Positions 26,520 through 34,874 of a DNA stretch of 64,000 bases are shown one piece after another. The DNA comes from Streptomyces sp. DH12 (GTDB lineage: Bacteria > Actinomycetota > Actinomycetes > Streptomycetales > Streptomycetaceae): positions 62,001 through 126,000 of the forward strand of contig NZ_JAHWGT010000001.1 in the NCBI RefSeq assembly GCF_020873895.1, in the 5' to 3' direction. Below the pieces are notes generated by a model that did not search any database, was not told the DNA's origin, and saw only the letters and a list, made by a program, of their open reading frames with translations. Made by a program: the position numbers and the translations under genes. Positions within the stretch are counted from its first letter, which is position 1. Every line of letters begins with the position of its first letter.

Positions 26520-26791
26520 GGGGGCTCTCCAGGCGGTCTTCCGGCGCGTGCGGGGCGTGCGGGGCAGCACGTGCGCCCGGGGCGCGCGCGGGTGGGTACG
26601 GGTGGTCGGTCCGGTCGGTCAGGGTATCCGGCGCGCCCGCCGCGCCCGCGTCCGGCGTCCCTTGCCAGGCACGGCTGAGGGAAATACGGGACGAACGTGC
26701 ATGTCCGCGCGACAGCGGGTACCCGGGCCCTCGTGCCGAGCGCGGCGGCCGAACCGTCGCGCCACCGTCACGAGAGAACGAGGAGCGACTG

Positions 26792-27253
26792 ATGAGCAAG
26801 GTGAAGGAGACCGTCGAGGTCGAGGTGCCCGTCCGCACCGCCTACAACCAGTGGACGCAGTTCGAGGAGTTCCCGAACTTCATGGAGGGCGTCGAGGAGG
26901 TCCGGCAGGTCGACGACAAGCACAACCACTGGACCACGAAGATCGGCGGTGTCCGGCGCGAGTTCGACACGGAGATCATCGACCAGCTCCCCGACGAGCG
27001 CATCGCCTGGCGGACGGTGAGCGGCGACACGCAGCAGAAGGGCGTGGTCAGCTTCCAGCGGGTCGACGACACGCACACGCGCGTCGAACTCGTCATGGAC
27101 GTCGAACCCACCGGCATGGCGGAGAAGGCGGCCGACCTGACGGGCACGATCGACCGCCGGGTGAAGGGCGACATGCGCCGCTTCAAGGACTACATCGAGA
27201 CGCGGGGCGGCGAGTCCGGCTCCTGGCGCGGCCGGATCAAGCCCGGCGACTGA
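26792..27253 (+). CDS. SRPBCC family protein (cyclase/dehydrase-like)
   Basis: The 153-residue protein has the START/SRPBCC helix-grip fold pattern: VKETVEVEVPVRTAYNQWTQ, FEEFPNFMEGVEEVRQVDD, RREFDTEIIDQLPDERIAWR and RVELVMDVEP, with a C-terminal helix DMRRFKDYIETRG. This streptomycete group is soluble and of unknown ligand; polyketide cyclase labels are inherited, not shown. ATG 26792 has GAGGAG 7 bases upstream. An intrinsic terminator follows. Confidence 0.86.
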   Translation: MSKVKETVEVEVPVRTAYNQWTQFEEFPNFMEGVEEVRQVDDKHNHWTTKIGGVRREFDTEIIDQLPDERIAWRTVSGDTQQKGVVSFQRVDDTHTRVELVMDVEPTGMAEKAADLTGTIDRRVKGDMRRFKDYIETRGGESGSWRGRIKPGD

Positions 27254-27300
27254 CGAACGACCACCGGTCGGGCCGTGACCGCCCGTGACCGAAGCCGAGG

Positions 27301-27324
27301 GGACCGCGTACGGCGCGGTCCTTT
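27301..27324 (+). terminator. Intrinsic terminator after the SRPBCC gene
   Basis: GGACCGCG (27301-27308) and CGCGGTCC (27314-27321) form an 8-bp perfect stem with a 5-base loop, followed by TTT, 48 bases after the stop codon. Confidence 0.72.
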
Positions 27325-27399
27325 CCGCTGTCCGGGCCCGCGAACCCACGCGACCGCCGGCCGGCCACCGTACGGGGTCGCCGCCCCGAAATGGCTACA

Positions 27400-27429
27400 T
27401 TGACATACCTATCTGAGTAGACCTATCCT
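27400..27429 (+). promoter_or_regulatory. Promoter of the MarR gene, probably giving a leaderless mRNA
   Basis: TTGACA (27400-27405) and TATCCT (27424-27429) are spaced by 18 bases. Transcription would start at about 27436, the first base of the GTG start codon, so the message would be leaderless; no ribosome-binding site exists. ACCTAT occurs twice (27407-27412, 27421-27426), inside the promoter, a possible operator for autoregulation. Confidence 0.7.
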
Positions 27430-27435
27430 CGCGGG

Positions 27436-27909
27436 GTGACCCCCTCCCGCGCGTCCCTCAGGGACACCGAACGGCTGGCCGCCGCCCTGGCGGAGTGCCT
27501 GCCCGCGCTGGAGCGCGCCCTGGAGCGCCGGGTCGCCCAGGACATCGACCACCCCAAGCCGCCCGAGGGGCAGCTCGCGTTGCTGCGGTACGTCGCCCGC
27601 CACGAGGGCGCGACCGTGCGCGAGGCCGCCGACGCCCTGCTGATGAGGCCGAACAACGTCAGCGCCCTGGTCTCCCGACTGACCGACGCGGGCCTGCTGG
27701 AGCGCCGGCCTGACACGACCGACAAGCGCGTCGCCCACCTCCACCCCACTCCGCGGGCCCGCCGGGAGCTGGCCGAGGTCCGGCGGCTCCGCGGCGCCCA
27801 CGTGGCCGGGGCGCTCCACCTCCTCACCGACGGCGAGATGGACGCCCTCGGTTCGGCCGTCGGCGCGCTCACGTCGCTGACACGCCACCTCCACTCCGCG
27901 GCCGAGTAA
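27436..27909 (+). CDS. MarR family transcriptional regulator
   Basis: The 157-residue protein has a winged helix-turn-helix: QLALLRYVARHEGATVREAA, LLMRPNNVSALVSRLTDAGL and the wing LERRPDTTDKRVAHLHPTP, with an N-terminal dimerisation helix of charged repeats (ALERALERRVAQD). It precedes a multidrug-type MFS gene in the same direction, the usual MarR arrangement, so it probably represses itself and the transporter. GTG 27436 coincides with the predicted transcription start. Confidence 0.9.
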   Translation: MTPSRASLRDTERLAAALAECLPALERALERRVAQDIDHPKPPEGQLALLRYVARHEGATVREAADALLMRPNNVSALVSRLTDAGLLERRPDTTDKRVAHLHPTPRARRELAEVRRLRGAHVAGALHLLTDGEMDALGSAVGALTSLTRHLHSAAE

Positions 27910-28093
27910 CGCCCACCGGCGCCCGGCCCCGGCCCGCGCGCCCGTAGCGGCCCCGGCATCCGACGGCCCGGGTCCTTCACGGACCCGGCTTCGCCTGCGC
28001 CCGCGCCGCCGACCCGCGCCCGCCGCCCGCCCGATCCGCACCGCCCCCGGCGCCGTCGCGCCCGCCCGCACCCGCGTACCCGTGACGCGGGCG

Positions 28094-28219
28094 CGGCACG
28101 GCGGCGCGGCCCGACACGGAGGCGCGGCCCGACACGGAGGCGCGGCCCGACACGGAGGCGCGGCCCGACACGGAGGCGCGGCCCGGCACGGAGGCGCGGC
28201 CCGGCACGGAGGCGTGCCC
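28094..28219. repeat. Seven tandem copies of an 18-bp repeat
   Basis: The unit CGACACGGAGGCGCGGCC is present in copies 2 to 5 exactly; copies 1, 6 and 7 have one to four changes (28094-28219). If read on the plus strand in one frame it encodes RHGGAA repeats, but the frame has no ribosome-binding site and lies between the MarR gene and the MFS start at 28298. The remainder of the 388-base gap (27910-28297) is GC-rich and featureless. Confidence 0.85.
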
Positions 28220-28297
28220 CGCGCCCGCCCCGCCGCGGGCGCCGCGCAGGTCACCACCCCACCCGACCCCACCAGTTCGACAGGACGTCACACCTCC

Positions 28298-29908
28298 ATG
28301 CCCGCCACACCGGCAACCACCCCGGCGACCCACACCACGCCCACCGCACCCGCGGCCGCCCCGCCCGGGGCCGCGCGCGCCGCGGGGCGGCGCGCCAACC
28401 CCTGGCTGACGCTCCTCGCCGTCGCCTTCGGCCTCTTCATGGTCCAGCTCGACGGAGCCATCGTCGCCATCGCCAACCCGGAGATCGGCCGCGCCCTCCA
28501 TGCCTCCACCGCGGACCTCCAGTGGGTCACCAACTCCTATCTGCTCGCCCTGGCGGCGAGCCTCATCCTCGGCGGCAAGCTCGGCGACCGCTACGGGCGG
28601 CGCACGTACTACATGGTCGGCATCGCCGGCTTCACCCTCGCCTCGGTCGCGATCGGCCTGGCCGGGTCGATCGAGGGCGTCGTCCTCTTCCGCGCGGTCC
28701 AGGGCCTGTTCGGCGGCCTCCTCATGCCCAACACGCTCGGCCTGCTGCGCGCGGTGTTCCCGCCCCGGCGGTTCGGCATGGCCGTCGGCATCTGGGCGAT
28801 GGTCTCCGCCGTCTCCACGGCGCTCGGGCCCATCGTCGGCGGGCTGCTCGTCGAGCACGTCTCGTGGGAGTCCGTCTTCTTCATCAACGCGCCCATCGGC
28901 GTCCTCGCGCTGATCGTCGGCGCGGCCGTCCTGCCGCAGAGCAAGAGCCCGGCCGGTGCCCGACGCTTCGACGTCCCCGGCGTCGTCCTGCTCGCGCTGG
29001 GCCTGCTGTCGGCGGTGTTCGGCGTCGTCAAGGGCGAGACCTGGGGCTGGACCTCGGCCGGTACCCTCGGTGCCCTCGCCGCCGGCGTGCTGCTCCTCGT
29101 GCTGTTCGGCTGGTACGAGACGCGGATCGCGCACCCGCTGCTGCCGATGCGGCTGTTCCGCAGCCGCTCCCTGACGGTGGGTACGGTCGTCACCGCGCTC
29201 AACTTCTTCGTCCTGCTCGGCGCGATCTTCTTCGTGATGCTCTACCTGCAGAACGTGCGCGGGTTCTCGCCCGTCGAGGCCGGGACGCGCACCCTTCCGC
29301 TCAGCCTCGCCTCCCTCGTGGCCTCTCCGCTGGGGGCCGTGCTCACCGGACGCCTCGGTCCGCGGTTCACCATGCCGCTGGGCATGCTGCTCCAGGCGGC
29401 CGCCGCCTTCGCCATGATCGCCTGGGACACCTCCTCCTCGTACGCCGCCATGTGGCCGCCGTTCGTCGCCCTCGGCCTCGGCGTCGGCATGGTCCTGTCC
29501 GCCTCCTCCGACGCGATCGTCGGCCAGGCGCCCGTCGAGGACAGTGGCGTCGCCGGCGGGCTCCAGGCGACGGCCCTCCAGATCGGGGGCGCGCTCGGCA
29601 CCTCCGTCCTCGTCTCGCTCATCAGCGGCCGGGTCGGTTCCGTCCTCGGCCGGGAACTGACCGGTGCGGGGGTGCCCCCGGCCCTCGCCGCGCGTCTGAC
29701 GGAGGCGAAGGACGCCGTCGCCATGGGCGTCGCGCCGGTCTCGGGCGACATGCCGGCGGCGCTGCGGGCAGCGGTCGTCGAGGGCAGCGGCCAGGCGTTC
29801 ATGAGCGGGCTGCACGTCGCGGCCGCCGTCACCGGTGTGCTGTGCGTCCTCGGCGCCGTCGTCGCGGCGGCCGGCCTCGCCCCGCGGGCCGCCGCCTTCC
29901 GGGGCTGA
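28298..29908 (+). CDS. MFS transporter, DHA2 (EmrB/QacA) type
   Basis: The 536-residue protein has a Thr/Ala/Pro-rich cytoplasmic start and 14 predicted membrane helices. Motif A is GGKLGDRYGRRTYY; the first helix carries FMVQLDGAIVAIANPEIGRA (motif D1 of the DHA2 family), then LQWVTNSYLLALAASLILGG and motif C GIWAMVSAVSTALGPIVGGL. It should export drugs or metabolites with protons. The upstream MarR is the likely regulator. ATG 28298 is preferred over a GTG at 28082, which would add the repeat-encoded leader. Confidence 0.9.
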   Translation: MPATPATTPATHTTPTAPAAAPPGAARAAGRRANPWLTLLAVAFGLFMVQLDGAIVAIANPEIGRALHASTADLQWVTNSYLLALAASLILGGKLGDRYGRRTYYMVGIAGFTLASVAIGLAGSIEGVVLFRAVQGLFGGLLMPNTLGLLRAVFPPRRFGMAVGIWAMVSAVSTALGPIVGGLLVEHVSWESVFFINAPIGVLALIVGAAVLPQSKSPAGARRFDVPGVVLLALGLLSAVFGVVKGETWGWTSAGTLGALAAGVLLLVLFGWYETRIAHPLLPMRLFRSRSLTVGTVVTALNFFVLLGAIFFVMLYLQNVRGFSPVEAGTRTLPLSLASLVASPLGAVLTGRLGPRFTMPLGMLLQAAAAFAMIAWDTSSSYAAMWPPFVALGLGVGMVLSASSDAIVGQAPVEDSGVAGGLQATALQIGGALGTSVLVSLISGRVGSVLGRELTGAGVPPALAARLTEAKDAVAMGVAPVSGDMPAALRAAVVEGSGQAFMSGLHVAAAVTGVLCVLGAVVAAAGLAPRAAAFRG

Positions 29909-29927
29909 TCCGGCCCGCCCTTCCGCC

Positions 29928-29971
29928 GCGGACCCGCCTTCCCCTGCACGGGCAGGGGAAGGCGGGTCCGC
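29928..29971. terminator. Strong hairpin terminator after the MFS gene
   Basis: A perfect 20-bp stem (29928-29947 with 29952-29971) closes on ACGG, 19 bases after the MFS stop. It has no T-run but its stability makes it a likely stop between the transporter and phytase genes. Confidence 0.78.
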
Positions 29972-30161
29972 CTCAGCCCGGCCGCCCTGACCGTCCCGCC
30001 CGGCCCGGGTCGTGCGAGGGGCGGGCCGTCCGAGCGGTCGGACAGGTGCGTCACACCCCGTTCGCGGCCCGGACCGGCCGCGTTCCGGGCCGCGTCACCC
30101 GGCCGCCTCGGCACCGCCTCATGATCATGCGGACGCCCACCCGCCGAGATGAGGAGACCCC

Positions 30162-31460
30162 GTGACCCTCCGCCGTTCCGCCCTCACGGCCACCGTGCTG
30201 CTGTGCACGGCCGTGGCCGCCGCGGCCGTGCCCGCCGGCGCGAGCACCGCCGCGTCCGGCCTCCCCGCAGTCACCCCCAGGGCCGAGACGGCCACCCTGT
30301 ACGACGACGAGCGGGGCGGCAACGCGGACGCCGACGACCCCGCGATCTGGCGCAACGCGGCCGCGCCCGACCGCAGTCTGGTCATCGCCACGGCCAAGGA
30401 GGGCGGACTGCGCGTCTACGACCTCGACGCCCGCCAGGTCCAGTCCCTCCCCGCGCCCCCGCCGGCCACGCCCGGCGGCGCCCCCGGCCGGTACAACAAC
30501 GTCGACCTGGTCCTCGGCACGTCCCTCGCCGGCCGGAGGTCCGACCTCGCCGTGGTCAGCGACCGCGGCCACGACCGGCTGCGCGTCTACCGCGTCGACC
30601 GCGACGACCCGGCCGGCCCGCTCACCGACGTCACCGACCCCGGCGCCGCCCCGATCTTCTCCACCTCCCAGGACGAGATCGACGACCAGGACACCGCCTA
30701 CGGCCTGGCCACCTGGACCGACCCCGCGACCCGGCGCTCGTACGCCCTCGCCAGCCGCAACAACCACACCACCGTGGCGCTGCTGGAACTCGTCGCCCGC
30801 CCCGGCGGCACCGTCGGCTACACCAAGGTCCGCACCCTCGACCTGCCCTCCGCCTTCCGCCTCCCCGACGGCGCCACCTGGCGCCCGTGCGGCGAACCCG
30901 GCGAACTGCCCCAGGTGGAGGGCATGGTGGTCGACCCCGCCGACGGCACGCTGTACGCCGCCCAGGAGGACGTCGGCATCTGGCGCCTGCGCGCCGACCT
31001 GACGGGCCGGCCCGTCCTCGTCGACCGGGTCCGCGAGTACGGCGTCCCCGCCGCGTACGACGAGGAGAGCGACGAGTGCCGGCCCACCGGCGCCGACCCG
31101 GGCCACGGCGGCAAGCACCTCTCGGCCGACGTGGAGGGCCTCACCCTGCTCACCGAGCCGGACGGTGACGGCTACGTCCTCGCCTCCAGCCAGGGCGACG
31201 ACACCTTCGCCCTCTACGACCGGGAGGTGTCCGACGACAACGAGTACGAGGGCGGCTTCCGCGTCACCGCCTCGCGGACCGTCGACGGCTCCGAGGAGTG
31301 CGACGGCGCCGCCGTGCTGAACGCCCCGCTGGGTCGCAAGTACCCCCGTGGCCTGCTCGTCGTCCAGGACGGCCACGACACCCCGGCCGAGACCGACCGC
31401 GACGCCACCGGCTTCACCTTCGTCGACCTCGGGGACGTCCTCGACGCCGTGGAGGACTGA
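30162..31460 (+). CDS. Secreted beta-propeller phytase
   Basis: The 432-residue product starts at GTG 30162 with GAGGAG upstream and has a Sec signal peptide (1 to about 28). The mature part matches the six-bladed beta-propeller phytases: NADADDPAIWRN near residue 53, YNNVDLVLG, DQDTAYGLATWTD, PQVEGMVVDPADGTLYAAQE, HLSADVEGLTLL, GYVLASSQGDDTFALYDR and GLLVVQDGHD. These enzymes use Ca2+ to remove phosphates from phytate outside the cell. It appears monocistronic, between a terminator and a large palindrome; phosphate control is plausible but no PHO box was identified. Confidence 0.9.
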   Translation: MTLRRSALTATVLLCTAVAAAAVPAGASTAASGLPAVTPRAETATLYDDERGGNADADDPAIWRNAAAPDRSLVIATAKEGGLRVYDLDARQVQSLPAPPPATPGGAPGRYNNVDLVLGTSLAGRRSDLAVVSDRGHDRLRVYRVDRDDPAGPLTDVTDPGAAPIFSTSQDEIDDQDTAYGLATWTDPATRRSYALASRNNHTTVALLELVARPGGTVGYTKVRTLDLPSAFRLPDGATWRPCGEPGELPQVEGMVVDPADGTLYAAQEDVGIWRLRADLTGRPVLVDRVREYGVPAAYDEESDECRPTGADPGHGGKHLSADVEGLTLLTEPDGDGYVLASSQGDDTFALYDREVSDDNEYEGGFRVTASRTVDGSEECDGAAVLNAPLGRKYPRGLLVVQDGHDTPAETDRDATGFTFVDLGDVLDAVED

Positions 31461-31501
31461 CCCCCGCGGCCCCGGCTCACACCGGCCGCCCCGGTCGGGC
31501 C

Positions 31502-31551
31502 CCGGGCGGCGGGACGCTTGAGTACGCGTACTCATGCGTCCCGCCGCCCGG
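31502..31551. repeat. 50-bp near-perfect palindrome with TGAGTACGCGTACTCA core
   Basis: Centred between 31526 and 31527, every position pairs over 25 bp per arm except one T/T mismatch (31518/31535). The core TGAGTACGCGTACTCA (31519-31534) is AT-rich relative to the GGC-rich arms. It lies 41 bases after the phytase gene and 40 bases before the lipoprotein gene. It may act as operator, recombination site or hairpin terminator. Confidence 0.8.
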
Positions 31552-31591
31552 CCGACGACGCTTGACCCACCGTCGAGAGGAGCCGACCACC

Positions 31592-31945
31592 ATGCACGCG
31601 ACCACCCGGCGCACCGGGGGGACCGGCCGGGCGCGCGGCCGCGCCGCCGTCCGCGCCTGCCTGCCCGTGCTCGCCGCGGCGGCCCTGACACTGCCGTTCC
31701 TGGCCGGGTGCGCCTACCAGGAGCGGGTCTGCGGCTCGGACGAGTATCCGGTCAAGGCCGTCGGCAACACGACGGGCAGCGCCTGCGTCCCGGACGGCGA
31801 GCAGCCGCCCGAGGGGTACGTGCGCTACCCGGCCGGCCAGGTCCCCGAACACCTCGGGGACGAGTGGGACGTGTACTGGGACGACCGCGTCCTGGACGGC
31901 GACGGCCGCGTCGTCCCGGGCACCCGTGCCACGACCACCCCCTGA
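31592..31945 (+). CDS. SCO0607-type lipoprotein
   Basis: The 117-residue precursor has a basic N-terminus, a hydrophobic segment and the lipobox LAGC at residues about 37 to 40. The mature region (ERVCGSDEYPVKAVGNTTGS, ACVPDGEQPPEGYVRYPAGQ, VPEHLGDEWDVYW) matches a short streptomycete lipoprotein family known by the SCO0607 name. No function is known. ATG 31592 has GAGAGGAG upstream. Just upstream is the 50-bp palindrome. Confidence 0.8.
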   Translation: MHATTRRTGGTGRARGRAAVRACLPVLAAAALTLPFLAGCAYQERVCGSDEYPVKAVGNTTGSACVPDGEQPPEGYVRYPAGQVPEHLGDEWDVYWDDRVLDGDGRVVPGTRATTTP

Positions 31946-32066
31946 CCTTCCGTCGGGCACCCCCGGGCCGCGGCGCGGGCGCCGCCGCTCGGCGACCCGC
32001 CCGCCGTCGACGGCCGCGTGAGAGGATCCGTTCGCCGCACGGGCGGCCACTCGGTGGAAGGTGACC

Positions 32067-32627
32067 ATGTACGCGATATCCCTGGGCGACGACGGCGCGG
32101 AGCTGGGCCCGCTCGAACCTTGGCAGGCCGAGGAGTTCCTGGCCCACGTGGACCGCGGCCGGGAGTTCATCGGGCGCCACAACGGACTGCCCGACGTCGT
32201 CACCGACCTGGAGTCGAGCCGGGCGTTCCTCCAGGCGTACGCCGACAAGACGGCCGCCGACACCGGCCGCATCTGCGGGATCAGGGTGGACGGCCGACTG
32301 GTCGGAGCCGTCATCTTCCGCCGGCTGGACGTCCGGCAGGGCAGCGCCGAGGCGGGGTGCTGGCTGGAGCCCTCGGCGGTCGGCAGGGGACTGGTGACCC
32401 GCGCGGTCCGCGTGCTCGTCGACTGGGCCGTGGAGGAGCGCGGGATCCACCGCGTCGAGTGGGTGGTGTCGTCCGGCAACCTGCCCAGCATCGCCGTGGC
32501 CCGGCGGCTCGGCATGACGCGCGAGGCCGTACTGCGCGAGAGCCACCCGTACCGCGGCGTGCGGCACGACGAGGAGGTCTGGGCGGTGCTCGCCCCCGAG
32601 TGGCGCGCCGCCCGGCAGGCACCCTGA
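32067..32627 (+). CDS. GNAT family N-acetyltransferase (RimJ/RimL-like)
   Basis: The 186-residue protein shows the GNAT order: acceptor-side N-terminus (LGPLEPWQAEEFLAHVDRGR), strand GRLVGAVIFRRLD, AEAGCWLEPSAVGRGLVTRA with the acetyl-CoA loop VGRGLV, and VEWVVSSGNLPSIAVARRLG, then an E-V-W-A-V end. This places it with ribosomal-protein serine/alanine acetyltransferases. Target unknown. ATG 32067 follows GGAAGGTG; an in-frame GTG 6 bases earlier is the alternative. Confidence 0.85.
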   Translation: MYAISLGDDGAELGPLEPWQAEEFLAHVDRGREFIGRHNGLPDVVTDLESSRAFLQAYADKTAADTGRICGIRVDGRLVGAVIFRRLDVRQGSAEAGCWLEPSAVGRGLVTRAVRVLVDWAVEERGIHRVEWVVSSGNLPSIAVARRLGMTREAVLRESHPYRGVRHDEEVWAVLAPEWRAARQAP

Positions 32628-32839
32628 CGGCCCGGCACACGCCCCGGCCACCGGGCCCGGCCGCACCGCGGCCCGCCCGCCCCCGGAGCACCACCCCGGC
32701 CCGGGCCGCCCGCTCCTGTTCCGGCCGGGGTGGGTGTGCCGCAGCTCACACGGTGTGGTGGGGTGGGGGCGATGAGTTCGGCGGGGCGGGGCGGTCTTCC
32801 CTGCCGTACACCCGTGGTGGAAGAGAAGGAGTGCGGCTC

Positions 32840-33436
32840 GTGCGCATCGTGATCAGCGAGTTCATCAGCCTGGACGGCGTCGTGCAGGGGCCCGGCGGAC
32901 CCGAGGAGGACACCGACGGGGGCTTCGCCCACGGCGGCTGGACGCAGGCCTACTTTGACCCGGAGGTGGTGGGCGGCGCCTTCGACGAGGCGCTCGCCAA
33001 GGCCGACGCGCTGCTCTTCGGGCGGCGCACGTGGTGGGCCATGGCCGGCGCGTGGCCGGAGCGGGCCGGCGACCCGTTCGCCGACCGGATGAACGCCCTG
33101 CCGAAGTACGTCGTCTCCCGCACGCTGGCCGACGACGACCTGTCGTGGGAGAACACCACGCGCATCCCCGGCGACGAGGCCGTCGCGCGCATCCGCGACC
33201 TGCGCGCCGCCGGCGGCGGGGACCTGCTCGTCATGGGGAGCCCGACGCTCGTGCGCACGCTCATGAACGAGGGCCTCGTCGACGAGCTCCGACTGATGGT
33301 CATGCCGGTGGTCCTCGGCGGCGGGAAGTCCATCTTCCCCGCCGACGGCGTCAAGCACCCGCTGGAGCTGGTCTCGACCACCACCAGCGACGCCGGCGTG
33401 CACGTCTGCACCTACCGGCCGGCCGGCCGGGCGTAG
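32840..33436 (+). CDS. RibD C-terminal/dihydrofolate reductase-family protein
   Basis: The 198-residue protein begins RIVISEFISLDGVVQGPGGP and contains ADALLFGRRTWWAMAGAWPE, KYVVSRTL, DLLVMGSPTLVRTLMNEGLV and LRLMVMPVVLGGGKSIFP, the standard pattern of the RibD C-terminal domain family. It is probably an NADPH reductase of unknown substrate, not a true folate enzyme. GTG 32840 is chosen because GAAGGA lies 10 bases upstream; GTG 32831 is too close to that box. It is convergent with the LuxR gene. Confidence 0.86.
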   Translation: MRIVISEFISLDGVVQGPGGPEEDTDGGFAHGGWTQAYFDPEVVGGAFDEALAKADALLFGRRTWWAMAGAWPERAGDPFADRMNALPKYVVSRTLADDDLSWENTTRIPGDEAVARIRDLRAAGGGDLLVMGSPTLVRTLMNEGLVDELRLMVMPVVLGGGKSIFPADGVKHPLELVSTTTSDAGVHVCTYRPAGRA

Positions 33437-33550
33437 CGCCCGTACCGCCGACGGGGACCCGGACCGGGACCCGCACGCCGGTGGGAGCGGCGCCGGCCGG
33501 TCCGGCGGTCCACCACCCGGCGTGCGCCGGCCTGCCGGTCCGGCGCCCCG

Positions 33551-34222
33551 TCACCGGGCCCGCGCGGGCGCCAGGAGCCCCGCCCGCTGCGCCCGCAGCA
33601 CCGCGCCCAGGCGGTCGGCCGTGCCGAGCTTCCGGTACAGGTTCTCCAGGTGCTTGTGGACCGTGCGCACGGAGATGCCGAGCCGCCGCGCCATCGCCGC
33701 CGCGGGCAGCCCCTCCGACAGCATCCGCAGGACCGTCGCCTCCCGGCCCGTCAGCGGCGCGCACCCCGCCCCGCCCGCCGGGCCGGGCGGGGCGGGGTGC
33801 GGGCGCGGGTGCTCCGGTGGCGCGCACCGCTCCGCGGCCGCGGCCAGCAGCGGCCGTACCCGCGCGCAGTACAGCCGGTCGCGGGAGGTGAAGGGGCGCC
33901 CCTCGCGGTAGACGAGGAACGCGCGCCCACCGGCGCCCGGCAGGGGCACGTCCAGCACGTGGCACGCGCCGAACATCCCGCCCGGCGCCTCCTCGGGCGC
34001 ACCGGGCCGCCGGGGACCTGCCGGTGCGGCCGCCCGCCGCACGACCACCCCCGGCCCGCCCACCGGCCCCCGCTCGTCCCGCAGCACCACCGCGCCCGCG
34101 TCGAGCGCCACCAGCAACTCCCGCGCCACCGCCCGCCAGAGGTGCTCCGGCGTGCGGGCCTCCAGGACGCCCACCGCGAGGTCGAGCACCCTCTCCCAGT
34201 CGCACGTGCGCAGAACCGTCAT
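33551..34222 (-). CDS. LuxR-type regulator with GAF-like N-terminus
   Basis: The 223-residue protein ends with a LuxR helix-turn-helix: LTGREATVLRMLSEGLPAAA, MARRLGISVRTVHKHLENLY and RKLGTADR. The N-terminal about 140 residues (VLDLAVGVLEARTPEHLWRA, LVALDAGAVVLRDERG) resemble a degenerate GAF sensor rather than a receiver, as no phospho-acceptor Asp pattern is seen. ATG 34222 follows GGGGGA. Its target genes are unknown; the divergent DUF6355 gene is a candidate. Confidence 0.85.
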   Translation of the reverse strand: MTVLRTCDWERVLDLAVGVLEARTPEHLWRAVARELLVALDAGAVVLRDERGPVGGPGVVVRRAAAPAGPRRPGAPEEAPGGMFGACHVLDVPLPGAGGRAFLVYREGRPFTSRDRLYCARVRPLLAAAAERCAPPEHPRPHPAPPGPAGGAGCAPLTGREATVLRMLSEGLPAAAMARRLGISVRTVHKHLENLYRKLGTADRLGAVLRAQRAGLLAPARAR

Positions 34223-34378
34223 GCTTCCCCCGGTTGTCCATACGTACTTCTCCCCATGGCCGTCCCCGTGGCGGCGGCGCCATCGTAGGACCCAGCGGCT
34301 CCGCAAACGCGCGATGGCGAATTGACGTCATGCGTGTGCGGTGCCCGCGTGGAAACGACGAGGAAGAAGAGGACACAC

Positions 34379-34693
34379 ATGCGACGGATCTCCTCCACCC
34401 TCCGCACCCTCACCGCGGCGTGCCTGTTCGGCGCGGCCGCGGTGGGCGGCGCCCTGGCCACCGCGCCGATGGCGGCCGCCGCCCCCACCGGGGCCTTGGC
34501 CTGCGGCTGGGACCCGGACGCCGCCTCGGGCCGGGCCTACTACAACCACTGCACGAGCAGCGGGAGCTGGATCTGGATCCGCGTCGAGCGGCACGGCGCC
34601 GGCGGTTACGACAAGTGCGTCGGGCCGAACCGCACGTACCTGGGGAGCACCTCGGTGATCAAGTACGCCTGGTACAAGGGCGGCACCTGCTGA
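34379..34693 (+). CDS. DUF6355-type small secreted protein
   Basis: The 104-residue precursor has a signal peptide (1 to about 35) and a mature domain with Cys pairs: LACGWDPDAASGRAYYNHCT, SWIWIRVERH, YDKCVGPNRTYLG and a final WYKGGTC. This is the DUF6355 pattern, often labelled natural-product biosynthesis protein without direct proof. The four cysteines suggest two disulfides. ATG 34379 has AGAGGA upstream. It is divergent from the LuxR regulator, which may control it. Confidence 0.82.
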   Translation: MRRISSTLRTLTAACLFGAAAVGGALATAPMAAAAPTGALACGWDPDAASGRAYYNHCTSSGSWIWIRVERHGAGGYDKCVGPNRTYLGSTSVIKYAWYKGGTC

Positions 34694-34874
34694 CACCGTG
34701 CCGACCTGCGGTGACGCGCCCGGGAACCTCGGGCGCGTGGCCCCTCGGCCCCCGCACCGGCTGTCCCGGGCGGCATCGGCGAACGACCGGATGGCGCCGA
34801 CGGAGGCCACCGACCCGCGGCAGGCGCGGCACGAGCGGCCGGGGCCGGCGCACACACGGCCGGAGCGCCGTCCG

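Noticed and set aside
28094-28219. CRISPR-like array
   Set aside because: The 18-bp units are directly adjacent with no spacers and no cas genes are present.
28082-28297. RHGGAA-repeat N-terminal extension of the MFS transporter
   Set aside because: GTG 28082 has no ribosome-binding site and the transporter fold starts after MPATPATTP at 28298; the repeat is treated as non-coding.
27977-29815. A 612-codon minus-strand frame
   Set aside because: It is fully antisense to the MFS gene and rich in Asp/Glu/Arg/Gly as expected for the complement of membrane-helix codons.
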